A stretch of 64,000 nucleotides of DNA from Parastagonospora avenae f. sp. tritici 18332-5 (lineage: Eukaryota > Ascomycota > Dothideomycetes > Pleosporales > Phaeosphaeriaceae). The position numbers and the translations under genes are program-made. The stretch is from the NCBI GenBank assembly GCA_022559985.1, contig JAFJTR010000001.1, forward strand, positions 248,001-312,000, written 5' to 3'. This document shows positions 41,647 to 54,177 of this stretch, piece by piece. A model generated the notes under the pieces. The model did not search any database. It saw nothing but the letters and a program-made list of their open reading frames with translations, and had not been told where the DNA came from. The first letter of the stretch is position 1. Each line of letters opens with the position of its first letter.

Positions 41647-43790
41647 GCAGCCGGGTGGGGAGACTGTAGGAGCATTAAAGTAAACTTCTTCGCGTGCTCC
41701 TGAGTGCGTGGGGAAGTGGGTATTAAAGCGGATGGACGTCGATCGCCTCTACACCGTCTTCAGTCATCGCTCATACTGTCCTCATTGGCTGCGGAACGTG
41801 CTAGTGTTTCCGGTGTCCAGCCGTTTGGAGAAGCGGTCTCGACACGACGTAAATAAATGCGGCAGGGGTCACGCGGTGTAAGAGCAAAGACATAGGTAAA
41901 GCTACAGCCCCGAGCTCTTTACCGGAAAGTGGAATAAGACCCTGGTGCAGGCACTTGTGGAAACCAAGTCAGGCCACCGTTTGAACATTGCACCGATGAA
42001 GAATCCTGTTTGCCGACGAATTATTTGTCCGAAGTGAAGCAGCTCGTCGTTGAGTTGTGACAACAAAGCATCTCCTTACCGGGCGAAGTCCGGGACCTTC
42101 CGCAAATCCCATGTCCGAGGAAGCGCCTTTGGGCAAAGAGTGCCTGATCAAGGACTAAGGGATCGACATAACGATACGAAGCTCTTACTTGCTCAGCCAG
42201 TATCAAACGTAAGCTGAGTTTCTTTTACGAGTGCCGCATGCGACTAGTTAGTGATCAAAACGTTCTTCTGTGCTGCATCAATCTGACGTACTAGCACAAC
42301 GTTTCCTGCTCGCTGGGACTGCTAGACATCTTGAGCCGCGCCTACCGAACCAGGACCCGTTGATTCAACCATGAGGAGAATTCTCGAGTGCTGGGATCAG
42401 AATCGTTCCGAGAACGTGCGGGCCTGAAACAGTATTGAGTTTGTAGATGCTGGTTGCAGCTGTAATGTTGACGGCGAGACATGGTTCGCACAGGGAACGG
42501 ACGAGGGATCACTCTGCATTATGATCATTTGATTCGATATACGTAGGACATAGCAATCTGGCAACGACTCTCGATCGCGGCCGTGCTGTATAGAGTCATC
42601 CATGACCGATGCAGCTGGCAGTGATGTGAGGATGCGGAGCCGGGTTAGCCTCATCTTCGCGGACGGAAGCCACCAAGCGGGCCACGCCTTGCCCCTTTCG
42701 GAGCCTAGTCAAAAACAAGCTCGTCCTCTCATGGCCCTTCAACTTGCTTCATCAAACGAATACGATGGTGTCGTTTTGATGAAGTCAAACATCGAATATA
42801 CCAGACGAGAACGTTGATAACCTGCAGCGACGTATCGATGCTAAAGGTCCTTGAGACGATGACACCTGACTGAACCTGTTATTAATCGGCACGACTCGGG
42901 AAACTATCGCTCGTATGGGTAAACATTATGAGCAAGGTCGCCAATAACACCACGATCGCGAGGTCTAGACGCTCTCGCTACGAAACGGGCACTTACCTGA
43001 CCACTCGCAATTCTTTGCGCTCGTGCCGTTGTTTTGAACGATCGGACGTTCACACTAAGATGGCCGGACCCCGAGCGCAGTGCGCCGCAAGATGATCGAA
43101 GAGATAGATGCCCAATGGGCAGCAACATTGCTTGGCCATATTGTTGCGCTTCTATTTTGGCACCGAGTTAGTCTTATGTATGTGATGCTAAGATCTAGGA
43201 GAAGAGGTTGGTTTGCACCGACATTTTCAAAGCATCCTCTTGCGGAGGAGGTGACATGAACGGGAATTGACTACACGATGCCAGTGGAGAAGACCATGCG
43301 TCTTGCTGTTCAGGTTCTGCTGTTCTAAGCAAACGTAGGATGGTTGCTGTGGCTACCCGACATTTCCTCTTTTAGGCCACGTCGTTTCCTCGAAGAGTAT
43401 CTAGAAACTCCTGGTAAGCGCTCAATTTAACAGACTTTCGATATCGGAGCGACTGCTGGACAGAGCAGGCATGACCATGTCAGTCGAGCCTCGATAAAGT
43501 ATGTAGGTCCATCAAAGATCATGAAAATGATCGAAAGTTTGCAAAATTTCATTGTGTGGGTCATGACGCCGGCAGGGTTACATTATGCTCTCGCCGCAAC
43601 ACTTCAATTTCTGTCTTTCTCTGGAGCCACCAAAACGGAATGGCAATCAACACTTGCCGGACTCGCGGAATAGTTGACCCCATGGCCATGACCAAGTCAC
43701 AGGGCGACCGGGCAAGATATGAGGTTGTTGGTCCCGCAAGTCCCGAGCAGTCATTTCAATCTGAAGCTTGACTAGTTTTCAAGACAGTAT
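41647..43790. other. Gene-poor 2.1-kb stretch
   Basis: Short frames only. A minus frame at 42904-43128 contains a good GTAAGTG donor near 42999 but no partner exon that I can join. No repeats or RNA genes were recognised. Confidence 0.45.
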
Positions 43791-44207
43791 TTATCTCATG
43801 ATATCCGGTCCCGATATCATACCATTTCTCTCTGTGTGAACGCCTTGCAGTTCTTTTAGAAGGACTTCAAGAGCATCTCTTATGGTCCGGCATATCGTGC
43901 GGTTGCTTACCAGTATCTCCCACTCCGACAAATTCTTCAGCTCGGGGAACGCGATCAGATACGCAGTGGTGATGATGCCAGCTTTATTGGAAGACCATTC
44001 TGTGATGACATCAAACATGCTACCGACTGGTTGATACGTTCCGTGGTGGATGTGGGCTTGAGCTGTGTGTGTGGCGTATTAGCTACTACCATCTAATGAT
44101 TGTAGAGGTGACATGCAAATTATACTCTTCTTCAGCATGTCCTCGAGCTGAAGCTCTTCCAGGCGCACACTCGTGGGAGCCTGGTGGCTCGCGTTATGCT
44201 TGAGCAT
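43791..44207 (-). CDS. Hypothetical spliced gene, 117 aa
   Basis: Exons 44207-44126 and 44062-43791 join in phase across a 63-nt intron with GTATAA donor, GCTAATA branch and CACACAG acceptor. The protein begins MLKHNASHQAPTSVRLEELQ and continues HIHHGTYQPVGSMFDVITEW and TICRTIRDALEVLLKELQGV. It is soluble, with no signal peptide and no recognised domain. It is divergent from the next small gene, 307 nt away, and the pair is isolated in a gene-poor stretch, which suggests lineage-specific genes. Confidence 0.55.
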
Positions 44208-44514
44208 TGTGTCTCTTTAGTCGGCAGCAGAAGTTGAGTTAAATATTTGGATTCTTTAGCAAAGTCTTGTAAAAGCCTGCGATTAGGGATGCACTAGGCA
44301 ATCCAGCAATATATGTCTTTCGCTGCCAGAGTTGTTGTTTCACTTGTGTCCTTTCACACTCCCTCCTCACTCCCACCCTCACCGAGCTTATCGGCTACTA
44401 CAAAAAAGTGCAACAAGAACTATCAGCACTCACGTCTAAGCCATTTCTGGATTTGACGTTGCTACCTAATGCCAGGCTCCTTCACCGAGACATTGCGTCA
44501 TCACGATAACAAAA
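44208..44514. other. Divergent promoter region of two small genes
   Basis: 307 nt between the two start codons. No specific motif was identified. Confidence 0.45.
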
Positions 44515-45055
44515 ATGCGTCTAGGTGAACACGACTTTGAGACACCAGCGCGTGACGATTTCAAAACAACACCCCGATCCGACCATCTCCAATGCGACAA
44601 ACAAGTACGACATCAAGGCAAAGGCCACTCAACTACCATGTTAGCCGAATCTGCAACAGCGAATGGTATGCAGCGAGCCGAATTCACCCACTACGATCGT
44701 CTAAAGGACTACATCCTCGGTTAGTCGAATGCCCATCACTTCACCTTATTTGTGTCTAAAATTCTGCGCAGATCAACTCCCTGTCGCGTACGGCTGGCAC
44801 AGTAGCTCCAACGTTCTCAAAGGCTTCTCAATCCAGGTCCTAAAGCAAGGCAGAAACTTCGCCGTCACCGCTATCGCCAACCTTGGACCTCCCGCATCAC
44901 TCGGCATCGACTTCAAAGTTTTACTGGAGGACGATTTCATCGTGAAATCGAGCGAGATCAGCGCTCTTGATGCCATGCAGCAGCTGCTCGAGGAGGTCAA
45001 TGAGAAGATTGAACAGGGAAAGACAGGTAGGCTTGATGTTAAATGCAACATGTGA
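44515..45055 (+). CDS. Hypothetical spliced gene, 162 aa
   Basis: Exons 44515-44719 and 44772-45055 join in phase across a 52-nt intron with GTTAGT donor and TGCGCAG acceptor. The N terminus is hydrophilic (MRLGEHDFETPARDDFKTTP). The C-terminal domain alternates strands and helices (VAYGWHSSSNVLKGFSIQVL; LLEDDFIVKSSEISALDAMQ) and ends KTGRLDVKCNM. There is no signal peptide, no membrane segment and no recognised family. Confidence 0.55.
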
Positions 45056-45556
45056 TAAGCAACCTAACTTTCAAAAGATCCTTACGGCGTTAGGGAAGAG
45101 ACCAATCTTTTCTCTTTCTGGTAGTTTGACCACGCGGGTAGATGGGTGGCATTTAAGGTGGCATCTTGTCGGTGAACAAAGACCAGGCGCAGGCAGTAGT
45201 GAAGGGGCACTACATGTCTGCGAGCGTGCTCCATGTGTGCATATATCTATTAGCCAAATTCGGAACATCAGGCCTCAGCACTGCAGCGTGCTAAGTATGA
45301 CATTTTTCATAATTATACAATATTCGAAGCAATCAGTTTGTAGCATGATCACAAGCAGAAATGCGCAATGATACAAATAAATCCTCTGAATATGTATGTG
45401 TGCTAAGAATGAATAGGAAATCCCTGGCAAAGTAGCAGAATATTGATCGACTAAGGGAGGTGAAACCAGCTTAAAGCATGTATCCAACACGGCATGACCG
45501 CCTGAACCAAACAAACGCCAGAATGAGATATCTGAAGTTTATAGCAATCGATCAGT
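45056..45556. other. Convergent intergenic region
   Basis: 3' flanks of the 162-aa gene and of the laccase. No supported feature was seen. Confidence 0.5.
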
Positions 45557-47570
45557 TTAGATACCGGAGTCAGTCTGCTCATATGGCTTATTCGGGTTAC
45601 CGGCGACCCAATATTGATCCCATTCATCGCATCCGTTCTTCAAAACGCTTCTGTCGCCAAGACTACCTCCCTGGAGGTCGCTATACCGCTCACCGAATTG
45701 CATACTGAGACCTTGGCTAGCGTGCCATGCTGAAGTAAAATGTCAGTGAAAGTTATATGTGAGGTTTGTGAGCAAAAATTACCGATGTGACAATGAGCGA
45801 TCCACATTCCCGGGTTGTCTGCTGGAAAGGCCATGAGGAGGTAGCCATTCTTAGGCAATGTGGCTGTATCGCGACGAGTCGGGTTGTTGAAATTCAGACC
45901 AGTCGTAGATCCGTCCCATACACCAGTACCCGAGCCAAGGATATAGTAATCGTGGCCGTGGAGATGGATGGGATGGGCCAGCTGTACCGTCGCCGTCGAT
46001 TGAATCCACCACAAGTACCAAGCGTCTTTGGTCTGCATAGAGTGCACATTAGAGTATGTTCCAAAGTCTTGCGATCCAGCAAGGATAGTTTCTAGTGTAG
46101 GATTGTTCCAATCGACAATGTGAGGGGTGCCATCGATCAGCCATCGGAAGAGCTTGGTTGTTGTATTCTGGGTGGATGTGAGACCAATTCTCCCAGCCTG
46201 GCTGACGATATCAGTGGGCACCTGGTTCGGAACGAAGGGAACGAGGCTAGCGGTAGCTTCGTCCCGGCAAAGAGTGTTCAGGGTGACTGTTGAAGTGCTG
46301 GGTGCTGGGTCTGCATTTTCAGCGCCGTCATAATGTAGGACGGCTCCGAGCTGAATGCCTTTGGCGATGATAGAGTTGCCACCGCACTCTGTACCTGGCT
46401 GCACTCGGAACCAGTAGTTTCCAATGGTCTGGTTTGCTTCAATGACAACATCGTAGCGCTGTCCAATGGCAAGCGTAATTTGATTGGTAGTCCATTTCTT
46501 GATGGGTACGAAATCTGCTGTGATGACAGTAAATGGATGTCCATCCATTGAGACCGTGAAGTAGCTGTCCACGGAAGTGTTGATGATGCGGATGCGGTAT
46601 TTCTTGCCCTTGACGACGTTCATCTTGGCATAACTACCCTGAGTGGGTCCTGACTTGTGAGTTCCATTCACCAAGATATTGTCTGGCGTGGGCGGTCCTC
46701 TTTGGCTGTGTTGCGCCACTTCATTGAGAGTAAAAGCGGGCGTGTAGTACCAATCCGTTATAGGTAATGCGCCGAGATCCACGTCGTAGTTTGCCGTTGC
46801 TGGGCCCTCGATAATCATCGGGCCCACGACACCATCGCCGTACTGGGCTGACCAATGAGAACTACATTTGGGCCTTCGTCAGCGATTGATTCTATTGTAG
46901 AGATGTGATGCACAAAACTGATCGAATGGATGGCGATAGCGAGGAGACAACTTACTGATACCAGCTCGTGCCGAACTGCGTCGCTCTAAACTTGTACTGG
47001 CGAGTTTTGCCGGGAGCAATTGGGCACTCCGTGACTAAAAGCTCGGTCAATATCAAATATGGTAGCCGCAGTGAGTCTCTACTAACCTCCAGGTACTCCG
47101 TCGTGCTGACAAGAGTTCAGTTGCCGAAGGCCGTGCCAGTGAATGCCGGTGCCGTTATGCTGAAGATTGTTCTTTACATTCACAACGATGGTATCGCCCC
47201 ATTTGGCCCTAATCAAAGGTCCAGGATACTGTCCATTGATCAACATGGCTGGTCGATTGCCACCGCTTCCATCAGGATTTGGGATTGTGGTATTCGAAAT
47301 CTCCAAATTGTACTAAAAAATTCTTAGTACTCGCATGTATAGTTCACGATGATGCTAACTTACGGTGACCGTGGTTCCATCGGGTGGGCTCTTCGCATCG
47401 AAGTCGGTGGAGATACTAAAGCCCTCGCTCCAGCATTGCCGAGTCTGCGGCGTGTTCGTGCAAGCACCATCTTGTCTTTCGACAAGGACGGGAGCTGGCG
47501 GGTCGGCTCGCGGAAGTGCAAGAGCTACTGACGCTACTGCTAGCCAGGAAATAATTGAATGAAGCAACAT
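45557..47570 (-). CDS. Secreted laccase (multicopper oxidase)
   Basis: It oxidises phenols and reduces oxygen to water outside the cell. Five exons (47570-47364, 47312-47087, 47034-46956, 46861-45783, 45729-45557) give 587 aa. The signal peptide ends near residue 19 (VASVALALP). The copper-binding blocks are complete: HWHG near residue 127 in GIHWHGLRQLNSCQHDGVPG, WYHSHWSAQYGDG, HPIHLHGHDYYILG, and HCHIAWHASQGL near residue 527, with Leu at the axial position of type-1 copper. The C terminus DSGI is the ascomycete plug that enters the trinuclear-site tunnel. Several N-x-S/T sites fit glycosylation. Possible roles are pigment formation, lignin attack or detoxification. Confidence 0.94.
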
Positions 47571-49684
47571 GATGTAAATTGCAATCTAACGGAACGACGG
47601 GAAGGCGGAAGTCTGGTAGATATATATTAAACAAGCTGGTCCGTACCAATGATCAACGTACAGACCCTGGAACCTATCGTATCAAAACGTGGATAGAACC
47701 GGGCGCCAGGTAACGATTTATATTGATTATCGCAGGGCTGAGCTGACGCCCTGTGTAATGGTCATCTTCAGCGCTCGTGTCTGACACCACAAGAGGCACC
47801 AATCCAGGTACGTGCCAACCATTGCATCCTTTGAGCTACACCGATCTCGCTTGCATGTGTGTATGGGTACATACCCCTACGGCGTTGGGGCAAAGTGGTC
47901 TCCGCTTATTCCAAGACTTTTGCGATATTGGCCTTCCGTCTCGGGCGCAGGGTGCACCTCTTTCGCTATCGAATTGGTGTTCACGTAGCGATAGGGCTGA
48001 CTACTATATCGAGACTCGGCGGAAGAGTCGGCTTGGCGAGTCTGGACCTGGGGAACGATCGAGCTCGTGCTTGTTGGTTGCCTAGGATTAACGCGATAAC
48101 AACATGACACGAAAGTCAGACTTACGTACAAGGTGGCTTGGACCTTCGGTCTCTAGCAGAGTTCTCCTCGACCGACCAGGCCAGATCATGTACATGTCAA
48201 GTACGTGCAGCTATCATTCTCCGCCGTCATGATGACTCGGTAAGAGGCGAACATTGACCTAGCCTACGAATGCAGGATCTATTGAATTTGAGACATACCA
48301 TGATCCTTGAAAGTCAGAGTAGGATCTCTAGAGGTTGCGCCACCTCGTGTGTGACAGCCCAGTGACTGCGGAAGGGTCCAATATGTGTGCCACCATGGAC
48401 CCGACTGATGAGTTGGTGGGTCTTCGTATGCAGTCCACTTACAAGTCGGCGACTGTACGGAATAGTGTCTTTTTTCGAGAAGCTCGGAAATGGGCGGTGT
48501 CGATTGACAATGCGCATCGGAAGTCTAAACCTGTCTAATCTGCTATGGGAAAGGCAGACTTAGCATGCCTCGCGTTTCTGATGCCAGAAGGAAGTCTCCA
48601 CCTATGTGGCCCACATGAGAGAACCAATAAAGCCAATAAAGCCACTAGACAGTGACGTGACGACGCAAGCCATGAGCTTGTCTGTTCGCTGCTTATACCG
48701 TTCTGAAGACAGTTTTCTCGCCTAGGCGACGACAATGTACGGTCTTCTACGGCGTGCCCAAGGCCACGCGCAGCCTAGAGTACCCTACAAGTTCCTTTTT
48801 GACATCCCGGCGTGTGTAATTGAGCGCGCCTACAGCGTCTCCCTGGCTGCAGGTTAGAGACCCTTTGTGTTCGAGATCGAACCGCTGGGCAATGCAGCCA
48901 TGATGGACTGGTTACTTGCTGCGGAATCCATGCACATCAGCAAGCCCAGGGAACTTCGATACTGGCTCCTGGGACATAAACGAAAGCTCCACTACCGGAC
49001 TACGGCTCGTGATTAACGCGAGTACGAGAACAGGACGTGGTGAAGAAGTAATTGAAGAGTGGAACTCGACGTGACCGAAAGCCTATCTTGCGAAGTGCAA
49101 GCGACGAACATGCAAAAGCGAACCAATCACGGCAGTTTTGCGGTGTCAGACAGGCCGCAAGTACATGTATCGTATCGTAGTTGATAGGAGTGGTGACGTG
49201 AGGTTGCCCCTAAAGTCGAGCTGGCGGTACCCGCTGGCGCTAGCTAGGTAAGGTTGTGCACAGACGCAGCACAATCCCGACCCGAGTGGCTTGCCTGTGC
49301 TCTCTTCATCCTACACCAATAATGTCCATGCAGGACATTTCGCTGCGTCAGATTGTTTCTTACGCTGATGGGGCTTGGTTTCGTAAAGATTGTACAGATG
49401 ACGCGCTTACTCTCCAGCCCGCTGGAAGGCAGTTCAGACTGCCTCAGCTCGATCCCGTGCTCAGTTCGCCAAAGCATAGAGACCTGACAGGTCTATTTGC
49501 AGCGACATCTAAGCCGCTTGACTAAAAGTTCACCGCTGGAGCTCGGTTGGAACACGAAAATGATAAGCCACCATCCTTGAGGCATGTACTCAGCATAGAC
49601 AACGACGTTGATACAAGAACGGCACATCGCCCTTGATGGCCTCGAGGTAGCAAGACCGCTGGTTACTCACTCTTACATTCAGCC
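47571..49684. other. Gene-poor 2.1-kb stretch
   Basis: A TATATAT run about 50 nt upstream of the laccase start may be its TATA element. The rest has only short frames without coding character. Confidence 0.45.
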
Positions 49685-50902
49685 ATGCAGTTCTCCCGTT
49701 CTTTCACACTTGCAGCAATTGCCACTCTCCTGTCGTCCGTCAAGGCCGACTCGAATGCAATATGTTACTCTTATGGTGTCGATTTCGTTGACGAAGGGAA
49801 TTACTTCATCAATTCGCAATTGTCTGAGCAATTCAGTTCAGTCTCGTACTTCAGGGGTTGCAATCAAGATGTGGCGGATGTACTGCTCGTTGAGCCTGAA
49901 GGCGTGAACTCTCAAGAGTATCTGTGTGATCAGATGCCGACATATCCCAACGACGACTTGAAGACATCGACATGTCCCATCAGGAAGAACCAAATGGTCT
50001 CGGGACATTGGCGTTTCCTTGTGCTGGGCAACAATGGCGATGAAGGCCAGCCATTCGCATGGCAGAGAGATCTTTATCTGACCGTGGGATCTCCGGTCAC
50101 AGCCATCTTTACCCCTACGGTCACTTTCAGTATGACTTCAACACCTGTGGAGACCCAGACAACAACTACTACTTTTACCAATGTCGTCACTACTGGGCCA
50201 CTCTCAACGGTTACGCTTCCAAGTGGAACCGCAAAGAATACCAAGACAATTACACCTCCGCCGACAACAACAACATCCACCAAGATCATGACAAAGACTT
50301 CGCTATCTTTGACCAAGATCTTCGCTATCACAACCCAAACTGTTACTGCTACTTGTACCACGCCAGGCCTACCAGGCCATCCTGACAAGCCTTGTCAATA
50401 CTCTCCAACACGTCTACATCCTGCAGCGCTCGCTACCCCTACTACAATTCCCAAATTGCATCGTTTCATCCGCAAGGCCGATCGTGCTGTCGATGTTGAA
50501 TGGGCTCGTGCCCGCATCGAAGCTGCTAAGCAAAGGCGTAATGAGCAAGCTCGAGAGGCTGCTGCACCTCTTGAACGCCGTGCACCGGATGCTCCAACAC
50601 TGACTGTTACTGCCGATGTTCCTGTTAATACTACGACAACTATTCTCGCCCCAGCTACCACCACTACTGAGACCGTTCTTACTTCTGCAACTGTTACATC
50701 GACTCTGCCTCCTGCGACAGTCTTTTCTGGTTTGTTCACCAGCACGCTCACCCTTCCGACTCCGACCAAGACTCAGCTTAAGTTGAGCTACGCCACGACC
50801 ACTAAAGTCATCACGTTTGGAGCTACTTTCACCAAGCGTACCACCGTTACTCCTACGACCTCTGTCAGTGCTTGCAAGAAAGCGGGTGGACATTTCTGGT
50901 GA
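49685..50902 (+). CDS. Secreted Thr-rich protein with dibasic processing site
   Basis: Single exon, 405 aa. The signal peptide is MQFSRSFTLAAIATLLSSVKA. Residues 22-140 form a Cys-containing domain (ICYSYGVDFVDEGNYFINSQ; CNQDVADVLLVEPEG; a WRFLVLG strand). From about residue 145 come Thr-rich blocks typical of O-mannosylated cell-wall proteins. Around residue 295 a helical Arg/Glu-rich stretch ends at ERRAPDAP, a likely Kex2-type cleavage, after which another Thr-rich region runs to CKKAGGHFW. No clear GPI signal ends the protein. It is probably a wall-associated glycoprotein. I do not recognise the N-terminal domain. Confidence 0.75.
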   Translation: MQFSRSFTLAAIATLLSSVKADSNAICYSYGVDFVDEGNYFINSQLSEQFSSVSYFRGCNQDVADVLLVEPEGVNSQEYLCDQMPTYPNDDLKTSTCPIRKNQMVSGHWRFLVLGNNGDEGQPFAWQRDLYLTVGSPVTAIFTPTVTFSMTSTPVETQTTTTTFTNVVTTGPLSTVTLPSGTAKNTKTITPPPTTTTSTKIMTKTSLSLTKIFAITTQTVTATCTTPGLPGHPDKPCQYSPTRLHPAALATPTTIPKLHRFIRKADRAVDVEWARARIEAAKQRRNEQAREAAAPLERRAPDAPTLTVTADVPVNTTTTILAPATTTTETVLTSATVTSTLPPATVFSGLFTSTLTLPTPTKTQLKLSYATTTKVITFGATFTKRTTVTPTTSVSACKKAGGHFW

Positions 50903-53900
50903 ATGACTCGTGGTGGTTTTTTGGATGCTCCTTCCATTATCTACTTGATGTGCGATTTATGTATCTCAGGGTCTTGCGAAATCCCTCCTCACCGTTTGTT
51001 CCGCGCTCCACCGTAGATAGGCATGAAATCACGATTAGCATTAATGTTTCTGTTCCAACACATGCTGTGCTTGAACCACATCTTCCCAAGTGCACAACAG
51101 GCTACACTACTTTACACATCATTCGACCCACGTCAATCGGATCTTACCTGCGTTTGCTTCGCTGTTCAAACACACTGCGTCTGACACTGAGACCACGTCA
51201 TTACTGCATTGCTTGGTGATGCATCCACAGCAAGGGTTCCCTGACCCACACATTCCAAGTAAGCAGTGCAGCATCGAAGTCTAAGTAACCTTACTGCGCC
51301 ACAACGAGGCTTCCAAGCACTAGCCTTACCCCTGCCCAGTACCCCTGTCTTGAGGTGTCTTTAGGCTGGCTTACATGCACCACTTCGCCCCATAAAGACC
51401 CTACATCACGAGGCTCGCGCTGCAGGCTTCCGCGTGGCACGAGCCATGCTGATGCAGCATCGTCAGCTAGAAACGCAAGAGGATGTGGTGGCCAGAGCGT
51501 TACTTCATGATCTGCGATAGGGAATCAATGGCTCCCCTCAATCGATGTCCGAAGGTGTGGCTCGCTTTTTGTGTTACATCAAGACTTCTATTTGACATCG
51601 GCGAGGTAGGGCAAAGCGACCTATATGGAGCGGACTTTCCTTGAAAGTCAGTCAACGGACTTCGTGTGGTTGATGTTCAGCCTTCTTCACTTCTTGTTTT
51701 TTGAGAGCCCTCCGGTCCTAAAACAGGAGGACTTGCGATGATGCGTTTGTCTGGCCCAAAGGTCTGTGCGATGGGTGGACCGTCAGCTTACTTACCTCCA
51801 AGTGTCGCCTCGTCCTTGCTCCGTCAATCTTTGACCGGATCGTAAACATCGACGCCCAGGTATATTCTCAGCTCGTCTGATTGTACTCGATCAGGACAAT
51901 GCAATGCTGGCAGTGACAGGACGCCTAATAGAGCTACATGAGGCTATGACTAAGGCTATGCATCTGTCGCTGCCAAAAGGTACATGATCGGATGTACACG
52001 CACCAGCCTTATCCTAATGGACACTTCCGCAAGTTCGGAGTTGTTCGCGTCCGATAGCACGTCGGCCCGTTTTATGAAGCCAAGGTACAGCACACGGCTG
52101 TGTGAATGGAAATGTGGAAGTGATTCGATCATGCAGTTGTGGGGATGGACTTCGGATGAAGTAGCGAAAGGATTCATCCACTAGCAGATACGCACTACTG
52201 CACAACGAGAATCGCGGGATAAAATCATTGGACTCCCGCAACCGCGAAACGAGTACACGGGAAAGTTACACGAACACGAGGGATCGTCATCGAAAGCGAA
52301 GCTTCTTCGCGCTCAGACTGGATTTGACTCGTCAAGGATGGCCTTGATCTACTGGTTTTTGTTCACACAGCTTTCATAACAACATAACACGAAGAAGATG
52401 TTTGACATACTACAATCTTGCAGATTTGTTTGTAACATTGCTGCCTTAACACAGTCATCAGGGTAGCGCCACAACCAGATAATGCACAATCCTAGTAATA
52501 CGTCGTGCTCCCACGGCACGCGCGATTTTAGTTAACGACTTCTATATCAGACTGCATGTTGAGCTAGAGACTTGGACGGTAAGTTGTAGACGGTGAGATA
52601 ACTCATTCTCAAATGAGCGGCAGTTGATTCAGTTGTCCTAAGGGTACTTGAGATGGACGTGCCTAAGCCCTGATGGTGTGCTCTTCAACACGAGGTCAGC
52701 AGATCGAGCAATGCCTCGACAAATGCACACCGATGTTCGAGTAGGGCGTCTTGATCAAAGTTTTGATGGAGTGCCTGAAGGAGGCGTAGGTTTTCGCGGA
52801 GATGAGTTGACGGCAAGTACCATCTGCGGACTTGTTCGTCCCCTGTCCCCGTTATCGCCGAGTCTTTGCGACTCCATCAAGCGAGACGCGTAAGAAATTC
52901 AATAGTCGGACTTCGATTGCTGAAGGAGAGAGACTGAGAGGGACATCGTCCTCCACTCCCCACACAGGGAAGGCTTCCAAGGTTTCGATCGCATGCATTC
53001 GATTTTAGCCTGTGAAAACCTTCTGTCGCACAAACGCAATATGTCTTGCATCTCGATTATGCCCATGTCCGGCGCGTATGTACCTTGAAGCGCCCTTTCT
53101 GTCGCCCTGCTCCTCATGTCCAGTTGCAAGGCGTCGTCCACAAGGATAGAAGTTGGCCCTGTTTGATGTATACCGACCCTTGTATTGGGCTGACTGGCGC
53201 CGCTGTCATATTCTGGCTACACTGCGCCACCATTTTTCTACATGACTGATTCTCAACTTTCACTGCTGCCTAGTAAAGTGATCGGTCCTCCAATCAACAC
53301 GGGGAAGTCCGAAGAAGTCGCAACAGTGTCATGTGCTATCTCAAAAGGAAAGGCCAGGATTAGATTCTTGGATTATGTTTTTAGTATACTGAGCTAATCA
53401 CATGTCATGACACACCGTCTTTCGTATCGTCATGGGACTCGTATACGCCCCGAGGATCCCGATACATGAGTCGTGCTTGTACATATGCAATTCACCTTTG
53501 CCATGGATCGAATTCGGTATCCATGCGGTAACGCTATTCTCATTGGGGTATTATCTAGCGCGTAAGATGTGTTGGTGTCCGGATCATGGGTCGTTCCAGC
53601 TCTGTGGTTTTGGGCCTCGTTGAGTCTATGCAGGGTCGCTGACGCCTGTACAGTGGGTCGGACCCAGAAATACGAATGCTGGTGGCTGGACCCAAGTACC
53701 AAGGATGCACACTGCGTCTCACAAACATTGGCCATGGGTAGACGAGTTACGCTTTGTCTCTGACCGGATGACTTGTCGTGTTGGCACCGATACATTGGTA
53801 ACAACATGGGTTCGAGCCGGATACACGGTCCGGAATAATCACAAGGCTCTTCGATATGCAGGATGATGCAGAGCCAGACGAACTTCGATTCTTACTGTAG

Positions 53901-54177
53901 TGAGCGTTCACAACAGCTTCGACCTAGTCACGCTTCGGTAGCATGCCCGCTCGAGGTATGGGTGGAAGGTAACATTCGTTCCACGAACGCACCATGGCCA
54001 AAACAAGGGTGTCTCAGAACGGCGTGCCATCGCGTGCTGTGTGATCGCACAAAGACAACTGTGGCAATATCGAATACTAGGCCAGGCGAGAAGTGAATGA
54101 GGGGAGAGGGCTGCGGCCAATGTTTGATGATTTCGTTCGTCATGTATCCTGACCCTACTGCGTCGTAAGGACCATTT
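50903..54177. other. Gene-poor 3.3-kb stretch
   Basis: The longest gap of the window. Frames are short and overlap on both strands (for example 51956-52177 minus against 51984-52184 plus). No transposon ends, RNA genes or repeats were recognised by eye. Confidence 0.45.
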
